Assembly: GCF_028595305.1 (NCBI RefSeq)
Contig: NZ_JAQQXS010000012.1
Location: 104,885 to 168,884, forward strand
Direction of reading: 5' to 3'
DNA length: 64,000 nt
Origin: Roseateles koreensis
GTDB taxonomy: Bacteria; Pseudomonadota; Gammaproteobacteria; Burkholderiales; Burkholderiaceae_C
In this document: piece by piece, positions 1 through 9,947 of the stretch
How positions within the stretch are numbered: the first letter of the stretch is position 1
Layout: each line of letters begins with the position of its first letter
Position numbers and translations under genes: made by a program
Notes under the pieces: generated by a model
Seen by the model: the letters and a program-made list of their open reading frames with translations, nothing else
The model's database searches: none
Told to the model about the DNA's origin: nothing

Positions 1-322
1 CGATGGCAGTGGTCACATCTTTGAGCAGGTCCTTATGGTAGGTTTGTGCCAATGTCCCTTTGCTGATTCGTTCGAAATGCTTGATGCTTTCTTTGACTGA
101 GCAAGTGAAGTTGTCTTCCGATATCCACTTGGCGAACTCCGCAGGCGTGGTGGGAAAGTATTCAAGAATTCTGCGCCCCTTGCGGTCAAGCAGGTAGCCG
201 TCGCCAAGCTTCCGCCACGGAATGCCCCCCTTCTGAGTGGCCCACGCTGTCAAGACTCGAATCTTGGCCTTGGCCTTGCGTTCGGTGTCTTCTTTGGCGG
301 TCTCTGCAGAGTGTTTAGTCAT
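1..322 (-). CDS. Third protein of the recombinase trio, cut by window edge
   Basis: An open frame starts with ATG at 322 and stays open to position 1, giving about 107 residues of N-terminus. Its start overlaps the stop of the preceding 777-residue gene by 8 bases, so the two are translationally linked. The visible part is hydrophilic and Lys/Glu rich at the start (residues about 5-20), followed by a segment with aromatic residues and the motif LLDRKGRRILEYFP at about residues 44-57. I do not recognise a domain. By position it corresponds to the small third member of trio-type integrase modules, which are thought to assist DNA binding; that role is inference. Confidence 0.7.
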   Translation of the reverse strand, partial: MTKHSAETAKEDTERKAKAKIRVLTAWATQKGGIPWRKLGDGYLLDRKGRRILEYFPTTPAEFAKWISEDNFTCSVKESIKHFERISKGTLAQTYHKDLLKDVTTAI

Positions 323-2648
323 CCTTGCCCTCGCTCGATTCTTTGCCCGGGAACGCAATTGAGGCCGCCCAGAAAATCTTCTTGAAAGTGGCCTGGGTCA
401 CATTGGCCATCTGGCTCTCTGCATCGATGAGCTCTTGCATTCGAGCTGCGGCATCGGCAGATTGGGCCCGTGCCGCAGCCGGGAGGCGCATGTTCTTGGA
501 CTGCTTGAGCATGAGCTCCCGCTCATCAACGTAGATTGATTGGACCGACTCGGAAGTCGCATGGTTGATGCAGCCGCTACAGACGGACGGACTCTTCCGG
601 TCGGGCTCCGGTCCTGATGCTCCTGTGCAGTGGGCTTGCTTGCGGGTATGACGAGCGGAACCGAGCATGCAGGGCCCCGGCCCTGGCTCCGCACGGTATC
701 CGCGTTTGATGAGTCGTGTGGACAGAAGGTCCGCGCGTTGGTCGAGTGTTCCTGCCCGGAATCTGGCTGAGCGTGCCAGCCCTTTGCACAGCGCCGCAAC
801 GAGCAATGGGAACTTTCCGCCAACTCGTTCGCCCGAAAGTAGGCGTCGGACGTAGTGGGCGAGCAGCTCCTGGCCCCCCTCTTCGGCCAGCAGATTGATT
901 TCCGCCTCTTCGCGCTTGCGCCAGAGGCGATATGCCCTGCGGTCTTCCGGCCGGCCCGCCGGGTCTGTGTAGTAGGGGGTCAGATGGTCCAAAGAGAACT
1001 GACCGACCTGCCGATTTAGAGAGAGCAGGCTCTTGTGTTCAAAACGGAACATGTGGACCAGAATGAAGATTCGTCGGAACGGAGGGTGTGTTCCATCGAA
1101 GAGCTCCTTTCTCAGGCCTGCACGGCTCAGAAGCAAGGTGCAGTCTCGGGTCCAGTCGAACTCCCAAGTCGGAGGCTCACGAACGTCCGCGCTGTAATCT
1201 CTATAGCGGAAGAGCCAATGTGTTCGACGACGCTTGGCCAGCTTCTTTCGTGCTGGAAGGACTTCGTCGGTTCCGCTAAGGAGCCTGTCGAGGCTCTCCA
1301 GAAGCATGACGCAATCCGATGTGGAGTCGTTGCAGGGAAAGTCGTGCCAACCAGGTAGCCCAGACTTCTTCTGCAAGTGCGAATCTAAGCGATGCGTGCC
1401 GCTCGACTCACCCGCTTGCGTTACGCAGCCGTGATAAAAACCATATTTCTTCTTATGCCCAACAACTTCATTTATTCTGCGACCGTTGTATGTGGCGGAA
1501 AGTGCGGCGACAGCGGAGAAAAGGGTTTTGACTAAACAATTAATAAATTGGCTATCGTTTAAACCGATGCCCACGCCAGCCAGTCCGACGGAGTTCAGAA
1601 TCTTCTCAAACTTCGGGCGATATTCGGGCAGTTGTTCAATGGCGTTAAATTTCCCGGCTGATACCGCGCTTTTCGATGCGATTCTGCATAGCTCCAAGAT
1701 TTGGACGACGCCCCTGCCGTATGTGTAAACCCAATGGTTGCATTCGGTAAACAGGGCTGTGGCCTCTTCTGGCGAAATGTTCGCAGTCCCCCCTGCCGTG
1801 CCCGCGAAAACATCGTTTCTAATCTTTTGCAGTTCCCGCATTGGGATAGAGGGAATCGATTGGACGCTCGGCGACATCGGGCTGAACGCCCGAAGAGTAT
1901 TGTTGAGTGTTTTTGACTGTGCCGCACTGGTTGCAGAAGGGACGTCCGTGACTTGTCCGAGCCCAGGCCGTTTAAACTTCTCGGCGAGCGCTTGCCTGAA
2001 CCACAGAGGGATATCAAAGTTTGCAACCGGAATTCCGATGAGTTCGGAAAGTGCTGTGGGCACCAAGACGTCATTTCGACCAACCAGAAGTCCGCGAAAG
2101 GTCTCCAATTGGGGGGACTTCAAGAGCGCCTTGAGCGCATCATTCAGCGCCAAAATTTCCGACCATCCCTTTAGGGCAACATCGGTACCAAGCTCAATCA
2201 ATTCCCCTCGAGAAATCGTGCCTGGAGAGTAGTGACCCCGTCGAATTGCCCAAATCGCAATTCTGGTGCATGCCATAAAAACCCTGGGAACATCGCTTGT
2301 GGAGACGTCAGAATCTGGACTAGGGAGGGCGGCATTGATTGCTCCTTTGATGCCGTTGACCCAGTCCGGAAATTCAGTCAGAAAGACAATCCTTTTCAAC
2401 GGAAATGCGCCAGTCGAAAGGTTTATTTTCGTCTTGCCCAAATGAAAGTGGCGGATGCGTTCGCCCTTTGTGCTTGGGCCGGACAAATCTACTGTAATGA
2501 CGTCCGCTTCGAAATCGGACATGTAGCGAGGATGAAGGGGCAACTCGCCCAGCCCTGGGAAAGGCGATTCCGGCCGGTCGGCAGTGCCTGCCTTCCGGGT
2601 TGACGCTTCAGAGACCTGGAAAATATCCTTAGCAGGCTTGTGCATCAA
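315..2648 (-). CDS. Large tyrosine-recombinase-like protein (second member of trio)
   Basis: 777 residues. The C-terminal half carries recognisable though divergent tyrosine-recombinase landmarks: NGRRINEVVG near residue 390 (box I arginine), a QKKSG turn near 420 (lysine hairpin), HPPFRR near 521 (box II HxxxR), and VGQFSLDHLTPYYTD near 550-560, where Gln replaces the usual second His and a Tyr candidate follows. After this comes a cysteine/histidine cluster (about 660-695, including CSGC) that could bind zinc. It overlaps the upstream gene by 20 bases and the downstream gene by 8. The size, C-terminal metal-binding segment and place in a trio resemble GmtZ-type integrases. The N-terminal 380 residues are unrecognised. 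Confidence 0.75.
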   Translation of the reverse strand: MMHKPAKDIFQVSEASTRKAGTADRPESPFPGLGELPLHPRYMSDFEADVITVDLSGPSTKGERIRHFHLGKTKINLSTGAFPLKRIVFLTEFPDWVNGIKGAINAALPSPDSDVSTSDVPRVFMACTRIAIWAIRRGHYSPGTISRGELIELGTDVALKGWSEILALNDALKALLKSPQLETFRGLLVGRNDVLVPTALSELIGIPVANFDIPLWFRQALAEKFKRPGLGQVTDVPSATSAAQSKTLNNTLRAFSPMSPSVQSIPSIPMRELQKIRNDVFAGTAGGTANISPEEATALFTECNHWVYTYGRGVVQILELCRIASKSAVSAGKFNAIEQLPEYRPKFEKILNSVGLAGVGIGLNDSQFINCLVKTLFSAVAALSATYNGRRINEVVGHKKKYGFYHGCVTQAGESSGTHRLDSHLQKKSGLPGWHDFPCNDSTSDCVMLLESLDRLLSGTDEVLPARKKLAKRRRTHWLFRYRDYSADVREPPTWEFDWTRDCTLLLSRAGLRKELFDGTHPPFRRIFILVHMFRFEHKSLLSLNRQVGQFSLDHLTPYYTDPAGRPEDRRAYRLWRKREEAEINLLAEEGGQELLAHYVRRLLSGERVGGKFPLLVAALCKGLARSARFRAGTLDQRADLLSTRLIKRGYRAEPGPGPCMLGSARHTRKQAHCTGASGPEPDRKSPSVCSGCINHATSESVQSIYVDERELMLKQSKNMRLPAAARAQSADAAARMQELIDAESQMANVTQATFKKIFWAASIAFPGKESSEGKDD

Positions 2649-4596
2649 TGTCCCTTTCGCATTCTGCGAGCACCGCTGCTGCTTCGCTGGCTTTCAAAAA
2701 TCTATACAAGCTTTCGCAGAATGCAATTCGCGGCTTATGTATCGTGTGGAAGCGGGCCATGTTTGCCTGCAAGAGAGTTTTCGAATAGTCTCGATAGATT
2801 TGCCGCTGCAGAACACAGTGGTAAATCTCCTCTTTCCCAATGTCGAGTCTCAGAGTTCCAGCGCTTTGCATCCACGCATCAGCAACGCAACCCATTGCTT
2901 TGGCATCAAGGATGTCGCTTGAAAATAGCAGGTTGCCGGACTCTGCTCTGGCGGAATGTGACTTCTTGGCCCGGTCACGATGACCGGAAACAAGATGAAC
3001 GGACGCCTCGAGCAACATCATGTAGTCAAGGATGCTTGCTTCCTCAAACAGGCGCGTGGAGGCAGTGGCGGTGTAATTGACCGTTGTCTGCTCGTTCGCA
3101 TGCCCGGCTGAAGCCTGCGCAGTATGAATTGAGCCTTTGGGGCGCAGTTCGTCTAAGGAAAGTCCATGATTTCGCAGAATCCGGTTGTCGAGGCCGGGGA
3201 ACTTGAACCTTTTTCGAAACCTGTGATATAGGCCGCGGGGAGTGAAAGTGAGGAATCCTTCTGCATGGGTCTTGAAGTGCGTCTGAGCATGCAGAAACAG
3301 CGATTGGTCTTCAATTTCAAAGAGACTATCAATTGTTTCTCTTTGCACCAGCAGCAATTTGATAGCAGCTATAGCCGTCGAGCCGATGACCAGTCTGTCC
3401 TCGTCTTGTTCCGAAGCATCGTCCTCATATTTCTCGTCGCTAGACTTTGCCGAACTTATTGTTGACTTAATATCAAACAGCTCGGCAGTTTGAATTTGGC
3501 CCGTCTTTGATTTTATTGCGGTAAGAAGAAATCCTGCCCCGTGCGGCTGAATCATCTCCTTTGTGAGTGCCAGGCACGTATATGAGTTCCACGAGGTTTC
3601 TGCTTGAATTGCAAGCAAGCAGCAGTATAGTGTCGGGGCCGTCAGAAAATAGTCTGAAATTAGAATCTCTTTGAGTTCGTGCGAGGGGCATCGAAAAACA
3701 AGTGTTTCATCCCACGATTGTGGCCCCGCCATATTGGCGTACTTAACTGTTGTGTAGTTTCGATGCAGATGCAACTCTTCGCGCTTGGCAATGAGCGCGG
3801 CCAAGCGCAATCTGATTTCTGGGTCATGCTTTGCAAGTGGCTTGTGGGCAGGGAATTTCCCCGCCATGACTGAAGCTGCCAAGCGCGGGGGGAGCATTGA
3901 AACTGGCTCCCGCTTCAGGTTGGATATCCGCGATTTCAGTGCCTCGTATGCCCGAAATGTCTGCTCGATGATTGTTTGCAGGCTATTGAGGCGCGCTTGG
4001 TGATGACGATAGGCAAAGTCTCTCCATTGCGCCTGCGGGATGGTCGGCAATAAAGCTGGTAACGGCTCCTTGAAGCCCTCTGGCGCTCGCGCGTCATAGA
4101 AATCGCTGAGCGTTTTCGGGCGTTTTGGGCGTGGGGAGCCCTTGCGCTTAAACAGCACATCTGCAATAAAACCGCCCGTTTTAAGCGGCACGGTGCACTT
4201 GCGGAGATAGCCGATGGCCGTGTTGGGGACCGACGCAGCGCTGTCCACCGTCGTAGTGGCGGTGTAGGTGCTTAGGCATTGAAAGAGGTGCTTTACGTCA
4301 GCTCCGGTGAGCGCATCAGGTGCGGTGTTCAAGACCGCCAGTGCCCGAGGGTCGAGCGACGCATGTGTGAGCGCCGCGGAGAACCGGTTTGCCGCGGACG
4401 GATGGACTGGGCTGGCCATGTCCCGGAGGACGACCTCAAGAAGGCCGCCTGGTTGGAGGCCCAGCGCCTCCGTATGAAGAAACACTTGAGAGACCGACCT
4501 CCTGTGATGGAGGGTCTCCTCGGTCGCAAAGGAAACCGTTCCGCCTTGCCAGCTGTGCTTGCGGGTGACCAAAGCTAACGGCGAATTCGTGTCCAT
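2629..4596 (-). CDS. Tyrosine-recombinase-like protein (first member of trio)
   Basis: 655 residues from the ATG at 4596. A GTG at 4614 would add six residues, but the best promoter puts the transcript start near 4619, only a few bases before that GTG, so the ATG is preferred; neither start has a clear Shine-Dalgarno sequence. The catalytic-like end shows KSKTGQ near residue 365, LRPKGS near 484 and AGHANEQTTVNYT near 500-512, i.e. an Arg, a GH box and a terminal Tyr in the usual order. The normal box I arginine segment reads ETSWNSYTCLAL near 334, so the active site looks incomplete. A charged Glu/Asp/Ser-rich insert lies near 390-405. It is the first gene of the trio operon and overlaps the next by 20 bases. 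Confidence 0.75.
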   Translation of the reverse strand: MDTNSPLALVTRKHSWQGGTVSFATEETLHHRRSVSQVFLHTEALGLQPGGLLEVVLRDMASPVHPSAANRFSAALTHASLDPRALAVLNTAPDALTGADVKHLFQCLSTYTATTTVDSAASVPNTAIGYLRKCTVPLKTGGFIADVLFKRKGSPRPKRPKTLSDFYDARAPEGFKEPLPALLPTIPQAQWRDFAYRHHQARLNSLQTIIEQTFRAYEALKSRISNLKREPVSMLPPRLAASVMAGKFPAHKPLAKHDPEIRLRLAALIAKREELHLHRNYTTVKYANMAGPQSWDETLVFRCPSHELKEILISDYFLTAPTLYCCLLAIQAETSWNSYTCLALTKEMIQPHGAGFLLTAIKSKTGQIQTAELFDIKSTISSAKSSDEKYEDDASEQDEDRLVIGSTAIAAIKLLLVQRETIDSLFEIEDQSLFLHAQTHFKTHAEGFLTFTPRGLYHRFRKRFKFPGLDNRILRNHGLSLDELRPKGSIHTAQASAGHANEQTTVNYTATASTRLFEEASILDYMMLLEASVHLVSGHRDRAKKSHSARAESGNLLFSSDILDAKAMGCVADAWMQSAGTLRLDIGKEEIYHCVLQRQIYRDYSKTLLQANMARFHTIHKPRIAFCESLYRFLKASEAAAVLAECERDIDAQAC

Positions 4597-4611
4597 GCAC
4601 GGACCATATCG

Positions 4612-4650
4612 CACACTCAGTCAGGCGGATAGATGGTGTGACTGAGTGTG
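4612..4650. repeat. 12-bp perfect inverted repeat around the trio promoter
   Basis: CACACTCAGTCA (4612-4623) is exactly inverted as TGACTGAGTGTG (4639-4650), spaced by 15 bases. One arm covers the -35/spacer, the other the expected transcript start, as expected for an autoregulatory operator. The core CTCAGTCAG occurs once more, in direct orientation, at 4737-4745, close to the element end, so it may be a recombinase-binding site. Confidence 0.75.
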
Positions 4651-4654
4651 TCAA
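4626..4654 (-). promoter_or_regulatory. Sigma-70-like promoter of the recombinase trio
   Basis: On the minus strand a perfect TTGACA (4654-4649) is followed after 17 bases by TATCCG (4631-4626), a weak -10. Transcription would start near 4619, about 24 bases before the ATG at 4596. The promoter is threaded through the inverted repeat 4612-4650. Confidence 0.5.
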
Positions 4655-4741
4655 ATCCTCTACGCTCGGCGCGGCAGACCGCCGCGTCCCGCCCCCCCCT
4701 CCGCACCACCCCCATGGATAGCCGAATGCCGTTCGTCTCAG

Positions 4742-5038
4742 TCAGTCGGCCAGTTGTTGGTTGCGACACAGCGCGACATATTCACCGTAGGAGTGGCTCT
4801 TTAAATAGGCGGGGCAGGCAGCGACCAAGGTGTCATCCAACCAGACGCTCAAGAATTGAGGCTGCCAACCCGTGGCTGCCGTGGCGCTGAGGCTGTTTGT
4901 CAGGGCTTGCAGGTAGTCCAGGCGCATAAAGGGCGTGGGCTGCGACTGGATTGAAAGCAATTCGTTCCAGGCGGGAACAGGGAGTTCAGAGGGGTCGCCG
5001 TGGACCCGAATGACATAATCAGGCAGCCTCGTTTTCAA
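4742..5038 (-). pseudogene. Truncated COG3146-type GNAT acyltransferase
   Basis: The frame begins MKTRLPDYVIRVHGDPSELP and matches the N-terminus of the COG3146 (DUF482) GNAT/FemAB-like family, normally around 380 residues. After YLKSHSYGEYV (residue about 88) the family sequence is lost, and ten unrelated residues lead to a stop at 4742. The break coincides with the end of the recombinase element, so the gene was interrupted by its insertion. The remaining fragment lacks most of the acyltransferase fold and should be inactive. It is divergent from nadE, with only 11 bases between the two starts. Confidence 0.75.
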
Positions 5039-5049
5039 TCCAAATCCTC

Positions 5050-7145
<2,096 letters not shown>

Positions 7146-7153
7146 GAACCCAG

Positions 7154-7176
7154 CCACCCATCGCAAGGATGGGTGG
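7154..7176 (+). terminator. Hairpin after glnB
   Basis: A 9-bp perfect stem (CCACCCATC / GATGGGTGG) with loop GCAAG lies just past the glnB stop. No T-run follows, so it may be a weak or factor-assisted terminator. It also faces the end of the convergent RDD gene. Confidence 0.45.
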
Positions 7177-7197
7177 GCTATAACCTCAGAGTCAGCC

Positions 7198-7725
7198 TCA
7201 GGTTTTGACCGGCCACTGCGTGATCAGTTCTGTGCTGCACAGCACGTCATGCAGAAACTGTTGCCGGGGCAGAAACAAGGCCAGTAAAGCGTAGGCCGCT
7301 ACGCCGGAAATTAAGGCGCCAAAGATGGTCGTTGTACTGTGCAGCCCCAGCGCCCAGGCGCAGGCCAGGGCGGGCATGAACCACAGCCAACTCAATACAT
7401 AGCGGGCGAGGGCGCGTATCTGCGTGAGCGGGCGGCCCTGGCGGTCCAGCACACGGATGTGCCAGGCTTTCATGGCGACCGTTTGGCCGCCATGGGTCCA
7501 GAACCAGATGAAGTAGATCCCCAGGACCACAAAAATAAAGGCCTGTAGGCCATGCTGCCCCTGCATGGCATGGCGCTGCTGCGTTATGGCCGAAAAGAAG
7601 TAGCCTGACACAAAGACCACGCCGAACAAGAGCACGCCCTCATACATGAATGCCGCCAAGCGACGCCAAAGGCTGGGTCTGGCGTTGTCTTGTGTTGGGT
7701 GTTGAAGGGCTGGGCTGCGGGTCAT
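7198..7725 (-). CDS. RDD family membrane protein
   Basis: 175 residues. The RDD signature appears as SLWRRLAAFMYEGVLLFGV near residues 18-36, followed by hydrophobic segments near 28-48, 60-78, 105-125 and 130-150, i.e. a small multi-pass inner-membrane protein. A His-Gly-Gly-Gln stretch between helices 2 and 3 (FWTHGGQTVAMKAWHIRV) is typical of the family. Function in the family is mostly unknown, though some members affect ion transport. It is the last gene of a four-gene leftward unit and overlaps the DUF3106 gene by 4 bases. Confidence 0.85.
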   Translation of the reverse strand: MTRSPALQHPTQDNARPSLWRRLAAFMYEGVLLFGVVFVSGYFFSAITQQRHAMQGQHGLQAFIFVVLGIYFIWFWTHGGQTVAMKAWHIRVLDRQGRPLTQIRALARYVLSWLWFMPALACAWALGLHSTTTIFGALISGVAAYALLALFLPRQQFLHDVLCSTELITQWPVKT

Positions 7726-8663
7726 GGCTTCACGGCGCTGGCTGGGCTGGCCCCGGCTTCAGGTTTTACCGATGCCATGGCTGGTGCCACGGGTGCATTG
7801 GGCGCAATGGGCGTTGCGGGTAGGGTGACATGCTTTGGCAGCAAAGTCTTGCTATCAACCAGGCTGGGGTCGGCCAGCACTTTGGTCTGACCGGCTTGCA
7901 GGTGTGCAGGCTGGCCGGAGACTTGATTGATCAGTACCGTGCTGGCGCCTGCTTTGGCGCGCAGCACCGAGGGGGCCACCGACCGGATGGGCGCGTTGAT
8001 GCTGGCGACGGGAACCCGGTTGGACTTGAGTTGGCTGTCGCCGGGGTGGCCTGCCGGAGCCGTAGCACTTGCTTCGGGTTGGGCCTTTTGCTTGGCGGCC
8101 GCTTTTTCGGTCAGGGCTTGGCGTTGCTCGGGCGTCAGAGCTTGGTAGGCTTCCCATTTGGCCTTGCGGTCATCCGGTTTGATTTGTTGTGCCACTTGAA
8201 AGCCGACTCGCGCCCGCTGGCGCTCTGCCGGGCTCATGCGCGCCCAGTCGTGCATGCGCTCCTGCAGCCGGGCCTGCTCCTGTGCCGGAAGGTCCGGGTA
8301 ACGGGCGGCAATTTGCAGCCATTTGTTTTTGCGGAACTCGTCCAGGCCGTTCCAGTCCTTTTCCAGGGGCTTTAGCGCTGTTTGTTGTGCACGGTTCAGG
8401 CTTTGCCAAAGTGGGGTGGAAAGCAAGGTCGGTGGTGCAGCGCGTGGGCTGCCCCCAGTCTTCGCCGCTGGCGCTGCAGCACTGGCCGTCGTCGTGGGGG
8501 TCAGGCTCGGGGTCGCGAGTACTTGACCCGCTGTAGGTGTTGTGCGCGTCAGATCGGCTGCGCCGGCATCCACCATCGGGGCAGATGGTGGGGTCTGGGC
8601 TTGGCAAAAGGGCGGGGTGACGAGCAGGGCCAGCAGCGTAGGTGCAACGGAAAAAACTTTCAT
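7722..8663 (-). CDS. DUF3106 domain protein, exported
   Basis: 313 residues. An N-terminal signal peptide (VAPTLLALLVTPPFCQAQ, cleavage near residue 22) is followed by a Pro/Ala/Thr-rich spacer. The DUF3106 core at about residues 85-190 has short helical repeats with WNGLDEFRKNKWLQIA, ERMHDWARMSPAERQRAR and EAYQALTPEQRQALTEKA. The C-terminal third is low-complexity Ala/Pro/Val. Such repeats suggest a periplasmic helical protein; function is unknown. It sits 10 bases after the DUF3619 gene and overlaps the RDD gene by 4, so it is part of the sigma-factor operon. Confidence 0.8.
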   Translation of the reverse strand: MKVFSVAPTLLALLVTPPFCQAQTPPSAPMVDAGAADLTRTTPTAGQVLATPSLTPTTTASAAAPAAKTGGSPRAAPPTLLSTPLWQSLNRAQQTALKPLEKDWNGLDEFRKNKWLQIAARYPDLPAQEQARLQERMHDWARMSPAERQRARVGFQVAQQIKPDDRKAKWEAYQALTPEQRQALTEKAAAKQKAQPEASATAPAGHPGDSQLKSNRVPVASINAPIRSVAPSVLRAKAGASTVLINQVSGQPAHLQAGQTKVLADPSLVDSKTLLPKHVTLPATPIAPNAPVAPAMASVKPEAGASPASAVKP

Positions 8664-8673
8664 GCAAGACCCA

Positions 8674-9129
8674 TCATTGTTGCGGCTCGCTCAAAAATTC
8701 CGAGAAGCCGGGGTCGCTATAGGCGGCGGGCGGCAGATGGTCTGCCAGCAAGGCAGTATCGACTTCGGCGGATGCTGTGATCTGTTGATACCACTGGCTG
8801 TGCTGAATCAAGGCGAGGCCCAGCACCAAAATCAATAGTGGCAGAACGGAGGCGAGCTTGAGCCAGCGGCGCGAACCACCAAAACCTCCGCCCAACGCCA
8901 AGCTGGTGCCCATTTGCACCGCTTGTGTGCTTGGGGTGAGTTGGGTCTGGGCTTGGGCATTGCGTGCCGCGCGGGCTTTCAGCAAGGCTTGGTCACGGGC
9001 GACACGCAGGCGCTCGGAAATATCGTGGGGCAGGGTTTCACTGGACTCAGCCAAGCCGCCCACCACCGCCAGATTGAAACGGGTGACCCGGGCGTCGAGT
9101 GCCTGCGAAAAATGGCCTGTTGTGCTCAT
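8674..9129 (-). CDS. DUF3619 family single-pass membrane protein
   Basis: 151 residues. An N-terminal cytoplasmic part (FSQALDARVTRFNLAVVGGL and a DISERLRVARDQALLKAR helix) is followed by one transmembrane segment near residues 92-110 (LASVLPLLILVLGLALI) and a short periplasmic tail. Its start overlaps the stop of the sigma factor gene by 4 bases. A soluble N-terminus plus one membrane helix next to a sigma factor is the layout of an anti-sigma factor; that role is inferred from position and topology only. Confidence 0.8.
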   Translation of the reverse strand: MSTTGHFSQALDARVTRFNLAVVGGLAESSETLPHDISERLRVARDQALLKARAARNAQAQTQLTPSTQAVQMGTSLALGGGFGGSRRWLKLASVLPLLILVLGLALIQHSQWYQQITASAEVDTALLADHLPPAAYSDPGFSEFLSEPQQ

Positions 9130-9743
9130 AGTGTGATCCCCCGTGCCTTCAGCGATTTTGCCAATGAATGGGTTGCCCGCGAGCAGTGTGTTTTGACGCT
9201 GCCTTCAGAGCACCCCATGATTTCGGCCGTCTCAGCGACGTCCAACTCCTCCCAGTAACGCAGCAGGAAGGCTTGGCGTTGACGTTCGGGCAATTCGGCC
9301 ACTTCAGTTTCAATCGCTTGCAAGATTTGGGCCCGGGAAACCTCGTCCGCCGCACTCAATGTGCCCAGGCTGCCTTCTTGCCCTTCCAGCATCTGCATCA
9401 GGTCGAAGTCGTCGTCGGGATCGTTCGATTCGAAGTCCGACATGTTCTGCATGATGGCCGTGCGCACCTTCTTGCGCCGGAACCAGTCCATCGTGGCATT
9501 GGAGAGGATGCGCTGGAAAAGCAGGGGCAATTCCGCCGCAGGGCGATCGAAGTACTTCTCTGCCAGCTTGATCATCGCGTCTTGCACGATGTCGAGGGCG
9601 CCGTCGTCGTCACGAACCAGATAAGCGGTACGTTTGAAGGCGCGCCGATCGACGCTTTTCAGGAAATCGTTGAGTTCTTTGTCGGTGGCCAAGGAGAGGA
9701 CGGGCGAACCCGATGCTGGCAAAAAGAGCCTGCAGTATCGCAT
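9126..9743 (-). CDS. ECF-like RNA polymerase sigma factor
   Basis: Up to 205 residues from ATG 9743. Similarity to the family begins only at LATDKELNDFLKSVDRRAFKR, so a TTG near residue 18 (about 9692) may be the true start. Region 2 is seen in RRAFKRTAYLVRDDDGALDIVQDAMIKLAE and FQRILSNATMDWFRRKKVR, region 4 in ELPERQRQAFLLRYWEELDVAETAEIMGCSEGSVKTHCSRA, a helix-turn-helix that reads the -35 element. An acidic linker (SNDPDDDFD) lies between. It heads the unit with DUF3619, DUF3106 and RDD genes. Target promoters are unknown, and no clear autoregulatory site was seen upstream. Confidence 0.9.
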   Translation of the reverse strand: MRYCRLFLPASGSPVLSLATDKELNDFLKSVDRRAFKRTAYLVRDDDGALDIVQDAMIKLAEKYFDRPAAELPLLFQRILSNATMDWFRRKKVRTAIMQNMSDFESNDPDDDFDLMQMLEGQEGSLGTLSAADEVSRAQILQAIETEVAELPERQRQAFLLRYWEELDVAETAEIMGCSEGSVKTHCSRATHSLAKSLKARGITL

Positions 9744-9795
9744 TTCGCGCGAATCCGCTGGCTACTTCGGAGTATTGGCGCACATTTGATGCATA

Positions 9796-9915
9796 ATGTT
9801 GGTTCCCACAATGAATTTTCTGGTCTCAAGCTGGTCGCCCAACCGGGGCGCCATGTTTTTTGATTGCGCAGGTTCCGAGTCCACCTCATAAGGGTGCGAG
9901 TAGGGGCACCGATGG
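9796..9915 (+). promoter_or_regulatory. Possible leader region of ilvB (small ORF plus hairpin)
   Basis: The 204-base space between the sigma factor start and ilvB holds a 31-codon open frame (9796-9891), ending just before a small hairpin (GGTGC 9893-9897 / GCACC 9906-9910) followed within four bases by a short T-run. The placement resembles an attenuator, but the small frame is not rich in Ile, Leu or Val codons and has no clear ribosome site. The call is weak. Confidence 0.25.
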
Positions 9916-9947
9916 TTTTTCGTTAGAGAAATTCACAAAGGTTTTAT

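Larger units (their letters stand above)
1..4780. mobile_element. End of an integrated element with a three-gene recombinase module
   Basis: Three leftward genes overlap each other and end abruptly against a chromosomal gene fragment at about 4780, where a COG3146-type protein stops matching its family. The element therefore runs leftward out of the window and its other end and cargo are not visible. Two of the three products are large proteins with degenerate tyrosine-recombinase C-termini. The arrangement recalls the Tn554 tnpABC trio and the described gamma-mobile-trio (GmtY/GmtZ/GmtX) modules, but membership of either family is inferred from layout and motifs, not from a search. The right boundary is placed by the point where the disrupted reading frame diverges and is accurate only to a few bases. 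Confidence 0.7.
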
